Made by a program: the position numbers and the translations under genes. The notes beneath the pieces are model-generated. The model was not told the origin of the DNA. It searched no databases and was given only the letters and a program-made list of their open reading frames with translations. Positions 10,301 to 19,427 of a DNA stretch of 43,325 bases are shown here, one piece after another (the first letter of the stretch is position 1; each line of letters begins with the position of its first letter). The stretch comes from Apostichopus californicus. Its lineage: Eukaryota; Echinodermata; Holothuroidea; Aspidochirotida; Stichopodidae. Location: the NCBI GenBank assembly GCA_020650975.1, contig JAIPMN010003284.1, positions 1 to 43,325 on the forward strand, in the 5' to 3' direction.

Positions 10301-11763
10301 GTACTGCAGTAAGATAGATACCCTTGGCAATACTGCATGTAGACAAATAGTTTCATTAACCCTGCATATAGTAAGGTATGCCTGGTAAATACTGAATGAA
10401 AGTAGAAACCTGTTCAGATGGTCTGTTTGAATACAACAACAAACATCTACCTGGAATCAATACCAAACCAGAGATAACAAATGTGGGACGAGGTGAGTGT
10501 TTTTAAACTTGTGAAGTAGGATGAGGTTAGGTGTATTCTCATCATATTGAAAAAGTTTGGATAAATTCCCAACAATTGACCTTTCATGAGCATTGTGTCT
10601 GTTCTCTTTGTGAACCGAGGTTAAACAGTGAGAGTTATAACTTTGTAACAAAGCCAAAAGATGTAATCGTTGATGTAATAAAGACAATAGATGTAATCGT
10701 TGATGTAATAAAGACATATCAGTGATTCTCTTCTCATTTGTCATCTTAAGTCGCTAACCAAAAATCTTGAAAAAGTGGTTGAAAGGTCACAGAGAGAGAG
10801 AGACAGGTTGTCAAGGAGACCCTGCTGGGAAGTTCTCCGTTTCCTGTTAAGATACATGATATGATTTGTGGTAGAACACCATCATCATTGATGCCAGAGT
10901 TTGTTGTTGTCTTGTTTCTCTCAGGTTTTGGATATCATCACGCCACCTTACTCATCCGACTTTGTCCAGCTGTTTCTGCCGATAATCACCAACGAAGACA
11001 TCACAGGCTCACTACGAAATGAAGAAGGCAATGACAGTGTCTCCCTCTTTCTAGGTGAGCGTTTAGAACCAGTTCTGATGCCAGTGTTTATAAGAGAGAG
11101 GCAGGGGAGAGGGATCAGTCCCATCCACCCACCCCATCATCCAGCATATCCCCATATTTTAATATATAAATATATATATAACTGTGTTAGGGATTTGGTA
11201 GAATGTTTTAATCCAGTCGTTCATGATGATGTAGTAAAGGCGAGTTCTCATGTGGAGGGTGTAAATTTTCCAGAATTTGATCAAGTTTTAGAATAAATTA
11301 TGCTGGTAGCACCTTATTAGTAGATAAACTGAGGTTATACTCAAGTGGCAGTTAGTACAGAGTGGCGTAAACAATGTGCCATAACTGAGTTCCTTCCTGT
11401 AAAATGTTTTGAGCATTAGTAGACACTAAGAATAGACTGATAATCAATTGCCTATCCAATGTCAATGTAAGAGTTAAGTTCATGCCAAGTTCTGAGTCCT
11501 TCTGACAGCTATCAATGTGTAAAAGGCGGTTACATCGACATCAAATTAAGCATGGTCTCCCCAAAACTGATCTGTATTAAGCTGTCCATTAGACCTAGCA
11601 AGCACTGGTCTGTTAGCCCTGGGTTAGTTTGAATACAAGCTTTGCTGATATGATGTATCTTAGTGGTCTATTCTGTATCTTTCGTTGTCATTTTCAAAAA
11701 CTTTAAAAATTTCAAATGTTTATTACTTTTTCAGCACATTGTCAGAGTGAGCATGGACGATGA
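3142..11763 (+). CDS. NELFCD: Negative elongation factor subunit C/D (NELF-C/D, TH1), 3' part of the gene
   Basis: This gene encodes the C-terminal 316 residues of NELF-C/D, a nuclear subunit of the negative elongation factor. With DSIF, NELF holds RNA polymerase II at promoter-proximal pause sites; NELF-C/D bridges NELF-A and NELF-B. Eight exons join in frame: 3142-3262, 4428-4607, 5273-5412, 6317-6431, 8932-9027, 9564-9704, 10925-11054 and 11735-11763, with TGA at 11761-11763. All introns are GT-AG. Landmarks shared with vertebrate NELF-D include YPRACQAL, ALNPAD, DPPPIELIR, DHKHKYI, PVVAMGV, DRMVHLLS, DISLIRYFV, SDFVQLFLPI and AHC near the end. Human NELF-D is about 590 residues, so roughly the first 270-280 residues and the start codon lie outside. 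The last residues (SEHGR) differ from the vertebrate tail. It converges on the teashirt gene. Identification is from remembered family sequence but is strong over every exon. Confidence 0.95.
4231..4422. repeat. (CTGT)n/(CTAT)n microsatellite
   Basis: About 190 bases of alternating CTGT and CTAT tetranucleotide runs lie in a NELFCD intron, ending 5 bases before the AG of exon b. Translated frames give Tyr-Leu-Ser-Ile repeats and are artefacts. Confidence 0.95.
4428..4607 (+). CDS. NELFCD: NELFCD exon b
   Basis: The exon has 60 codons in phase 0 on both sides, from LHKMYSSNDPPPIELIRMP to HETWKK. The acceptor AG at 4426-4427 follows directly on a (TCTA)n microsatellite, which supplies its pyrimidine tract. 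The donor gtgagt is at 4608. A tempting ATG at 4437 is internal (the KMYSS/KMFTS position of the family), not a start. Confidence 0.94.
5273..5412 (+). CDS. NELFCD: NELFCD exon c
   Basis: The acceptor is cttgatttgcag and the donor gtatgg at 5413. It encodes GKRISMIKDEMKTTTQAIEK through LDVIFKHI, then two bases of an arginine codon completed by the next exon. It aligns with vertebrate KRVSINKDELKSTSKAVE. Confidence 0.93.
5450..6072. repeat. ~48-bp G-rich minisatellite
   Basis: About 12-13 imperfect copies of a unit containing gaagggcttggtggggcagg, followed by a variable ttgtccattgcatggtgagg or ttgtttagtgtatgtgaag half, lie in the NELFCD intron between exons c and d. The units come in two alternating half-types. 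Open frames on both strands across the array are repeat artefacts. The plus strand is strongly G-rich. Confidence 0.92.
6317..6431 (+). CDS. NELFCD: NELFCD exon d
   Basis: The acceptor is ttcttttgcag. The first base completes the split Arg codon, then YPVVAMGVICWVEEVVSDP through HLILLDE. The donor is gtaatc at 6432. It matches the family block FPVVAMGVLKWVDWTVSEP. Confidence 0.94.
6534..8608. repeat. 28-bp minisatellite, about 74 copies, NELFCD intron
   Basis: This 2.1-kb array is built of an exact 28-bp unit. Each unit is a variable half, such as tatggccagcatgtctg or tatagccaacatgcctg, followed by a near-constant ttatgtaatag. Unit length is maintained throughout. Variants differ at a few fixed positions and recur in order, giving a higher-order pattern. 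Four N bases at 7113-7116 mark an assembly join, so the copy number is uncertain. It fills most of the 2.5-kb intron between exons d and e. Confidence 0.97.
8728..8873. repeat. 35-bp tandem repeat, 4 copies
   Basis: Four copies of a unit containing ctattgctagtactgtgcaa and a GGATA-AGAGTTA tail lie between the 28-bp array and NELFCD exon e. The last copy ends about 58 bases before the exon. Confidence 0.9.
8932..9027 (+). CDS. NELFCD: NELFCD exon e
   Basis: The exon has 32 codons in phase 0. The acceptor tttcattattttag ends at 8931 and the donor gtaatg is at 9028. It encodes VINCHQLMHKEVLDLLIRLF and ends QLDVLLQ, parallel to vertebrate CHQLLHPQVLQLLVKLFE and QLDV. It follows the 2.5-kb intron that holds the 28-bp array. 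Confidence 0.92.
9564..9704 (+). CDS. NELFCD: NELFCD exon f
   Basis: The exon has 47 codons in phase 0. The acceptor is ctgtgtttcag and the donor gtaggt at 9705. It contains MEFKKTILDRMVHLLSKGD and ADISLIRYFVME, among the most conserved blocks of the family. The frame stays open for about 23 further codons past the donor, but that extension is not conserved. Confidence 0.95.
10195..10400. repeat. Degenerate ~40-50-bp tandem repeat
   Basis: Repeated words 'agacaggtactcctggtaat', 'aatactgcagaca' and 'cttggtaatagtactgca' recur with drift through this part of the NELFCD intron between exons f and g. It looks like a decayed minisatellite. Confidence 0.55.
10661..10720. repeat. 30-bp direct duplication
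   Basis: Two adjacent copies of a 30-bp unit beginning atgtaatcgttgatgtaata, differing only at the 3' end, lie in a NELFCD intron. Confidence 0.9.
10925..11054 (+). CDS. NELFCD: NELFCD exon g
   Basis: The acceptor cttgtttctctcag ends at 10924 and the donor gtgagc is at 11055. It encodes VLDIITPPYSSDFVQLFLPI, then NEDITGSLRNEE through VSLFL plus one base. It matches VLDVIAPPYTSDFVQLFLPI of vertebrates. Confidence 0.95.
11735..11763 (+). CDS. NELFCD: NELFCD exon h (terminal coding exon)
   Basis: The acceptor is actttttcag. Two bases complete an Ala codon, giving AHCQSEHGR and then TGA. AHC plus a polar residue and Ser is the expected family end (AHCKS in human); the final residues differ. The match is short, so this exon is a little less certain than the others. 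Confidence 0.85.
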
Positions 11764-11930
11764 AACATTTCCATCCAAGATGGACCTCCTTGGTTTCCCT
11801 CATCGCTGATCAACCGGTGTCATCTCAATAAGCCCTCACCACGGGCCTCATTAGCTATGGAGCCTCAACGAGAAGTTCTGTTTCCAAAAAGGACTGTAAA
11901 ACAAAGCTTTCTTACAAGTGTTTGTTTGAC

Positions 11931-11936
11931 AATAAA
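11931..11936 (+). promoter_or_regulatory. Proximal poly(A) signal AATAAA for NELFCD
   Basis: AATAAA lies 168 bases after the stop codon, with a G/T-containing stretch (ggagggtgtc) about 40 bases downstream that could serve as the downstream element. Confidence 0.45.
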
Positions 11937-12132
11937 TGTCTCCATCCTACTGAAAGCTATCTTAAGGGAAGGAGGGTGTCATATCCAAGGTGGAGCTATC
12001 GTAAAATCTCCTTTGGTGATCTAAGTACAAGAATTCTTATGAGAGGTGCAAGTCTCTAACAGCCATCATTGTTAGTTACTACTCAACCAGGCCCAGTGTT
12101 ATACTAACTGATATGTGCAATATTTCCAGTTC

Positions 12133-12264
12133 TGAGGAGGAGAGAGAATTCACCCACCCTGGGGAGGAGAGAGACTCCCCACCCTGGGGAGGAGAGAGAG
12201 AGACTCCCCACCCTGGGGAGGAGAGAGAATCCACACCATGGGGAGGAGAGAGAATCCCACCCAT
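12133..12264. repeat. Purine-rich ~25-bp minisatellite
   Basis: Five copies contain accctggggaggagagaga, with short GA expansions between them. They lie in the putative long 3'UTR of NELFCD. Short open frames on both strands here come from the repeat. Confidence 0.9.
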
Positions 12265-12812
12265 CTCTTCCAGTGACACAACAGAGTTCAGCTTGATGTT
12301 AGCATCATATGCTGTGTTGCTTCAGTGTAACTGTATCTGTAACTTAACTGTCAGCATTCACTGGCACAATTTCAATGGTTTCTTAAGATGTTTGCCTACA
12401 AACTGCTTCGTAAACGTCTGAGGCAACCTTTGAATGTAGACTGCTTGCTCCATCTTAAAATGTCAAAACAACTTATCTAGTTTTCTTATCAAGCTGAGCA
12501 ACTTAAAGTAGTAGTAGAGACAGTAATAATGAGAAGAGATTGTAAATATTTGATGGTAAATCACTTTTATCACAGTTTGTCTGAGAGACAGAATCACTTT
12601 TTCTACATCTTTCTGATAGTAGTACTATATAATAATAGATAGATAGATAGATACACTTAAAATAGAAGTCATTTACATTTGTTTGTAAAATGAAAGTGGT
12701 TTAGTAGAAACATATTCATCTAATGATTATGACAAGAATCTCAAAAAAAAAGTACTTGAGCAATACGAATGGCAAAGAAGTGGCAAGTTTGGTAACTTTT
12801 ACAGAAACTAGA

Positions 12813-12818
12813 AATAAA
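12813..12818 (+). promoter_or_regulatory. Distal poly(A) signal AATAAA for NELFCD
   Basis: AATAAA is followed 25-40 bases later by a strong GT/T-rich element (ctttgtgtatttttttt). This is a better downstream element than that of the proximal site, so alternative polyadenylation is plausible. Confidence 0.45.
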
Positions 12819-12840
12819 ACCTGACATCAATATGATTCTC

Positions 12841-15238
12841 CTGCTTTGTGTATTTTTTTTTAATCAGCTTATTCAGTTTGTTTTGTTTAATATTGCCAGG
12901 TTTTGCCCTGATGATTGGTAATTGCTTGAAATTTGAAAACCTGCCCTTTATTGTTTCCCTTTTACACTCAAAGGGACAATGAAATGGTGAACTAAAGCAA
13001 GCAGCCATCAATGATGAAAAAATTAACAGCACCAGACAGACCAGTTTAGGACTATGAAGTTGAAAAATGTTTGCAATCACCAACTGACAAGGCATTATAA
13101 GGATGATTCGACAATTAATGTTTGATGGTTGAAGCTTGACAGTATAACAATCTATGATAGTCATACTATCATAATAGGAGGCACAACATTTCAACAATTA
13201 GCAAGAAATGTCACGATTGTGATCTTTGTAAACTAAAAGGGAAACCAGATAACCTGCCTGGGATCATTCCTACACAATCAATCAGGCAACCATACATAGA
13301 TACTAAATTTCATTTTTGGGAGGAGCGGTGGCATTTAACATCATAAACATCAAAAGTTTGTTGACCCTCACATAAAATTATTTTCGCACATCCATCCACA
13401 CAAAGAACCAGCTCGTCACAGTGTGAAAGTTTTCTGGCCAAAACTACAGCAAGCAAAATGATGCGATTCGAAACTGCCAAAGAAATGTCCAGCTAAAAAG
13501 AATAGCTACTTAACAAACTCTTGGTTGTGCAGGGACAAAATGATTGAATCAGTCTTGCTCAAATTTTGTGGCTGACGCTGTAGTAACTGTCGATTATAAC
13601 CCCCATTCAGGAACAAATTTTACAAACTAATAATTTGTTATTCTTCTTGCTAACTTGACCAAACATATGGGAATAGCAAATGTTCAAACTGCTTTATCTG
13701 TTTCTCACCCACATTCAATTTAACCAAAAGGAACACTTTTGCTTCTTCACAACAAAACTTTCTTTCATGAAGTTGACCAACAACACATATCTTCATTTGG
13801 GATGAATCAAATACTTCAAACTTTGAGACCAACACTGTTCAGTGCACATGAACACACTGACCACTGTATGGGGAATTTGTTTTTACTTATCACCATTCCA
13901 AAATTAATTTTAAACTGTTTGGCATAAATTTGTAAGAAAAAGAATGAAACTCTTGATTGTTGTTATCACTAAATTGCCAACTTTTAATAACACTATAGAG
14001 GATTTGACACAAAATATGGTTCACTGATAACAAAAACGAATTTCATTACATCCCAGTTAATGATCTCATTGAAATTTTTAAATATTGCTGCAAAAAGGAG
14101 GAAAAAAAGTTGTCCCCTAGTGACCAATTTCAGTGAGTTTTGAGGATAGAAGGCCATGCAGCTGTCTCGGGTGACAGAATTGTCAGCTGTTAGAATACAG
14201 TGTTTCTTGCTTAAAGTCTCTCTTGGGAACATTCAAAATTGGCAAAAACATATGAAGCCATGAACATCTTTAAACAACTCCCAATATAACAAGCAAGTAA
14301 GTATCAGAGAAATATACATTGATTTAGCATTTCCTTTGTGTCGCACTGGCCACTACAATGGTTTCGACAGTTAATACCGTAACCACTGCCATTAGTCAAG
14401 CTGTATATTAACATATATTACTAAAAGATCATTTTTCTTAACACATAAGTCTGATAGTTTATTTAAATATAAGGATGTCTTTTATTTGTATACTTTATCA
14501 AATCAAGGTGCCCAGTTCATTATACTTCTTTAAAGACAGACTTAATTCCAACAAAATCACCAACGATAGCAGTCTTTTATGGGTGTTTTGGATTCCTAGT
14601 TCAAAGAAAATGTACATTTAGTTCATTAGGATCTAGCCATCTTTGGACTAACTTATCCTTGTAAATTATATTTACACCATTTATTTTTTTGTACTACATA
14701 ACATATGAAACATGGCCTTCAAAGTTGAGGTTAATTATTGTAAGTTAAGCTAGACGCCCAAGCCACCATTGATATTTTGCCGAGGGATTGAATGTCTCAA
14801 CAACAGGAAAATTTTGTACCTGGTCACAGACAGAAATTCTGCAGCAGTACAGAGGTTTAGTTTAGAGAAATGCAACTAGCATCAGGGCAAAACCTAACCA
14901 CCATTAAACTATCACATAACACTATGTAAAGAAACAGTTGACTGCAGGAAATGAAAAGTTGATGTAGTTAATAAAATAATGAATACGGTTTTAATTTGGA
15001 TCTAATGCTCTTGCAATAAGGCAGCACCAACAAATGCACACAATGTAGTGTTTTAGGAGAAATGAAAACATTAAACTAAATGATTGGGCAAATATATCAT
15101 GACTTAAGTTACTGATTCTCTCAAATATAAAACTATCAAATATTTGTATTTCAGAAAGATAAATGACTCGAGTTGGAAAATTATGACTAACTGAATGCTT
15201 GCCATACAGGAATAATTACCATGGAGATTTGTAAGTGC
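12841..15238. other. Intergenic, no gene recognised
   Basis: This is AT-rich DNA between the convergent genes. Open frames at 12808-13197, 13650-13835, 13739-13927 and 13993-14232 are short, lack domains and have intergenic-like composition. A short (GATA)n run lies just before it at about 12636-12651. Nothing else stands out. Confidence 0.6.
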
Positions 15239-15461
15239 CTGATCACACCCAGTTGGGACAATTGTTTCTATACTGTTGTGACATGTCCTGCTTCAGAGCA
15301 CTTGTATTGTCAGTATGAACAGTATCAATATCATGTTTCTATGAGATCAAGGTTAGGAACTGTTTGTACTGTCAATACCAGTGCTTTGAGAGCATGATAT
15401 TGGAGTACAGTTTAGAGAGCTATTAGCATTAAGGAAATTGTCCCAACTGGTTGCTGATCAG
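15239..15461. mobile_element. MITE family A, copy 1 (~220 bp)
   Basis: The ends are inverted repeats. The left end is CTGATCACACCCAGTTGGG continuing ACAATT; the right end, read on the minus strand, is CTGATCAGCAACCAGTTGGG continuing ACAATT. The interior closely matches a second copy at 26655-26868 in the same orientation, which supports a mobile origin. There is no coding capacity. Clear target duplications were not identified. Confidence 0.8.
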
Positions 15462-17320
15462 CTAGCGGATATGACTATTCAAGAAGCATAATATAATCAT
15501 CCAGCGTAGATGACTATTCATGAGCCATGGTAACATACATTATTCAACACTAACATCAACTAGATTGCTTCAAACTGATAGGAACTGATTTCTTTTAAAC
15601 CAAGATTGACTAGAATTACATATGATATTCTTTTGTGAGACTTCTCAAAGCCCACTTTTGGCTTACATTCAAGATGTTGCAATTAGCTTTTCTTTTATTA
15701 TACACATTACAAAGGGAAACATTAAATACTGAAATACTGGCCTGTGGTGTCACTGGGTGAGAGTCTTCCAAAAACTAAAGACCACCTTTATATCCACATA
15801 TATTCCAATATTACAGTTATACTAACACAGGGTTTATATATCAGCAATTACCCTGGTTTCTAACAATTATAACCAATGAAAATAATTTATAGATATGGAC
15901 ATTTAAAAGTGCACTGTTCTATGACATAGAAACACAAATGTGGATATCAAATTTTTAAAAATGCACATGAAATAAATGACCCTCAATTTGGGCGATTACC
16001 ACCATTATCATGTCACAACGTTAGCTATTTCAATAGCAGTACAAATGAAACCTATACAAGCCCTTCCTTTTAGGATATGTAACAACACCTTTTTAGGATT
16101 TGTAACACTATTACAGACAACATCTATTTGGATCAAATCTTTACAATATTTACATTATACACAATACATATTTCTTGAGATATATTATTTGTACATATAC
16201 TATACACTCGATGCCAAACCCCCATCACAGACCTTACTTAATGGAACAGAAATCATAGCCAAATTTCAGTTGCCAAATGAGAAGTTATTTGCATATTGCC
16301 ATGAACCTGTTGTCACAAATGCTAGAAAAATCCATTAGATGTTGCTGGAAAACTAGATGGAAATAATTGCCCTTTAAATTTTGAATCTCTGAGCCGACAA
16401 TATACCAGCTATTAAAACTGTATAAAATGCAATTTATTTTAAGTTGAAAATTTTGAATCACAATAAGTATATTTTGATTTCAATATTGGATATTAAAGAA
16501 ATAAATAAAAAATCAGTGCAAATTCTTTGCCAGTATTAGAGTTTCATGAATTTATCCCCTTTACCATGAGACTGTGTTCACTTATTCAAATAATGCTGCT
16601 CTCGAAACAGACCAATCAGAGACATTTTTCAGTGGAGAGTTTTACAGCTACAGTTGGGCTATCGATCAAGAACACAAGCTAGTTTCCCCAAATTTGTCCT
16701 CTTTTAATAAATAGTTCCATGAAATGTAACATTTCTATGTGTACAAAAATCCAAGATAAAAACCAGCCTTGGCATTCCTTAATTTTGTTTTCTTGCAACA
16801 ACAGCAATAAAAAATGACGCCCGTGTCATTTCTCTTTTCATACGTTAAATGTTAAAGATGTCAGTTTAGGATACCTAACTCAATGTGTCTTGGCTTAATA
16901 TCTACCTTTAACATTACATACCCAATTGGCTAAGAATAAAGGCAACTTAAAATAATACTTATGATGTGATTATAGACAAACGTTTCAAAATTGTAATGTA
17001 AATACATCCATAAATAATGTCTGGTTAAAGGCCAAAGTTATATATAATATAATGATAAAATGGCAAGGTACTTGATACTATCAAACCCCTAAATAGAGTT
17101 TACTTGTTCAATTGAGTTTTGAGGAATATAAACATCTTACATACTTATTAATATGCTAATTAACTGTAAGCATTGGTTCTATATTACAAGCACCATGATA
17201 CATGATGTGGAGATGATACTCGGCACCTTTAAAAGGATATCAAATCAATATGAGAATGCAATTATGTGAGTGCACACTAAATACATCCAGGATCAAACCC
17301 AACTATAGCTTAAATGAACA
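15462..17320. other. Intergenic, possibly far 3' flank of the teashirt gene
   Basis: The AT-rich sequence has no recognisable gene. The 120-residue open frame at 15976-16338 is rich in Ile, Tyr and Thr and has no domain. Several minus-strand AATAAA (TTTATT on plus) occur here and could serve a long teashirt 3'UTR, but none is singled out. Confidence 0.5.
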
Positions 17321-17490
17321 TTGTTGATGTATGTTATGCATGTACGTACAATGTACATAAAATGTACGTACAATATCATATGTAATAACAGCACAGCACT
17401 ATATTGTTGATGTATTTTATGTACGTACATACAATGTACGTACAATATCATATGTAATAACAGCACAGCACCATATGTAATAACAGGGCA
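17321..17490. repeat. ~80-bp direct duplication with palindromic GTACGTAC
   Basis: Two copies start at 17321 and 17404 with ttgttgatgtat, each carrying self-complementary tgtacgtaca words followed by atcatatgtaataacagcac. A third partial tail follows. Confidence 0.85.
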
Positions 17491-17622
17491 GCATCATACC
17501 CAATACAGGGCATCATACAACATCATACTTCATATCAGAACCATGTTTATTCTCATTGGTACTAGTCCCAGTATTCTCAAACTGATATTGCCCCAAGAAA
17601 TACATTTACCACTTGTCTCATG

Positions 17623-17813
17623 GAATACTACTAATGAGGAGTGGCAGTACCAATGCAGTACTCATGAGGAGTTTCATGGCACTACCAATAACAAGTACTC
17701 ATGAGGAGTTTGGCAGTACCAATAACAAGTACTCATGAGGAGTTTCATGGCAGTACCAATAACAAGTACTCATGAGGAGTTTCATGGCAGTACCAATAAC
17801 AAGTACTCATGAG
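17623..17813. repeat. ~37-bp tandem repeat, about 5 copies
   Basis: The unit contains gtactcatgaggagtttcat followed by ggcagtaccaataacaa. The first copies are diverged and the last three nearly identical, with one lacking 'tcat'. Confidence 0.92.
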
Positions 17814-19427
17814 GCACACCAGTTCAGTCCTGTGACACTCTACTCAGCCACCGTGGTAAGTTATCTCCCGCTAGATGCCCTTGAAGTGACCAAAGATTGA
17901 AGTACGTTCCCTTAGTATGGATAAACGGAACCAACTGATATTCAGCATGAATAATCACATACACACAGTATCATCATAAATAATTCTCCACAGAGAGTGT
18001 AACACACTAATGCCCATTTATGCTGAGTATGTAAGAAATCTTTTTTTTAGCATTAAACATTTAAACATCAGTTTGTGTCTCAATGTTGTCTGAAGTACCC
18101 CAAATTTGTGTTATCAAGGTGATGAAATAAAGTTGGCAAGAAGCATACACACTTTCCCTTCTGGGTAAATCTCTAGCCACTGAGAGGCTCACACCTTCGT
18201 TTGGCACTATGGATTCCTGAAAAATACTATTCAACTATCCCCTTCGTTTGAACTTTTTTCGACACTCTCCGAGACTTGGCATCATACTCTGAGAGAATAT
18301 GATACAAACTCTTGTACTCTTATGATTAAAGTTGATCTTGGGTGACATCATGAAAGTGAAAAATCACTACCAGCAAATGTTTTTGGTTTAATTAAATGAT
18401 AAAATTACAGTTCCACTCTTCAATGTTAACAGGATAACATTATCATTAAATTTGCTATTGCAGATATTCCTCTTTCATAGACTGCATGACTGGCAGGGTA
18501 AAGTCTTGATGTAAAGCAACATTTAACTCCTCCAGCCTGTAATGTGGCACAGTCTTTGTCTAGTCATAGACAAACATGACTTGCAAGTAGAATTATTCCA
18601 CCAGTGCAGCGGTCTGTGTCATACACACAAGAATTGATTCCTATGTTAGTCCAATGTATAGATGATAAACTTGGTCTTTTAGTGGTGAAGCTCTAACAGC
18701 AGTGGTATTACCAGAGAGCTAATCTGCATACCACTAGTGAGATGATCCTCAATAAACCTGATAGCTATAGGTATGATAGCATTGGAAATGAGTTGGTGCA
18801 ATACTAGATGGCAGTAGACAATAACTATGATTGACCAATCGGATGCATAGGTGTAAAATGATGACTTCAGGTAGAATATTAGGCTGTTATGTTACATTCC
18901 GAGATAAAGAAAACTCTAGTGAAGAAAGAGGAAAAAGTGCTAGTAATGTTTCTCTAGCTACCTTGGTTTCAAGATATTCACCTATAAATTATGCTTACTC
19001 ACTGGAATGCTCCATTAAGTCTCAATTGGTTATGATCCACTATTCCAATCCATTAGTTTTTTTAAATTCTAATAACTCAACCAAAACTCATATAATGACG
19101 ACATTTACAAATCCTTAACAACTGCACTGACAGGCAACAAGGCCTCAACCCTGTATTAAACACTACTAACCTCTCACTAGATAGTAATCTAGTGTCATAG
19201 CATTAAGCTTACAGTAATTGGATACATTGCTAATGACATGCAAGCTCAGAACCTTTTTGATTGTATGAAGTTGTGATAAATGCGACTACTGGTCATTTCT
19301 TTGGAAATCTACATGTACTGTGAATCTTTTATAAAGTACTGGCATTATGTCTGCCTCCACTGTCTCACACAATGAAGCCTGTAACTACACCATCGAACTG
19401 GAGGTGACATGAAGAGCAACTAGAACT
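17814..19427 (-). other. Probable 3'UTR and downstream flank of the teashirt gene
   Basis: This stretch follows the teashirt stop codon on the minus strand and has no coding match. The nearest good AATAAA on the minus strand is at 17546-17551, which would give a 3'UTR of about 1.9 kb. The plus-strand open frame at 18831-19118 (95 residues) has no recognisable feature. The extent is inferred. Confidence 0.4.

Larger units (their letters stand above)
11764..12840 (+). other. NELFCD: NELFCD 3'UTR (probable extent)
   Basis: The sequence after the TGA has no coding match. Two AATAAA signals (11931 and 12813) allow a short (about 190-base) or long (about 1.07-kb) 3'UTR. A purine-rich minisatellite lies inside the long version at 12133-12264. 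The extent is inferred from the signals only. Confidence 0.5.

Noticed and set aside
12079-12421. Coding frames of 66 and 102 residues in the region after NELFCD
   Set aside because: They overlap a purine-rich tandem repeat and continue into AT-rich 3'UTR sequence without conserved features.
15976-16338. 120-residue open frame
   Set aside because: The composition (Ile, Thr, Tyr, Leu) is that of AT-rich intergenic DNA, and there is no motif or splice context.
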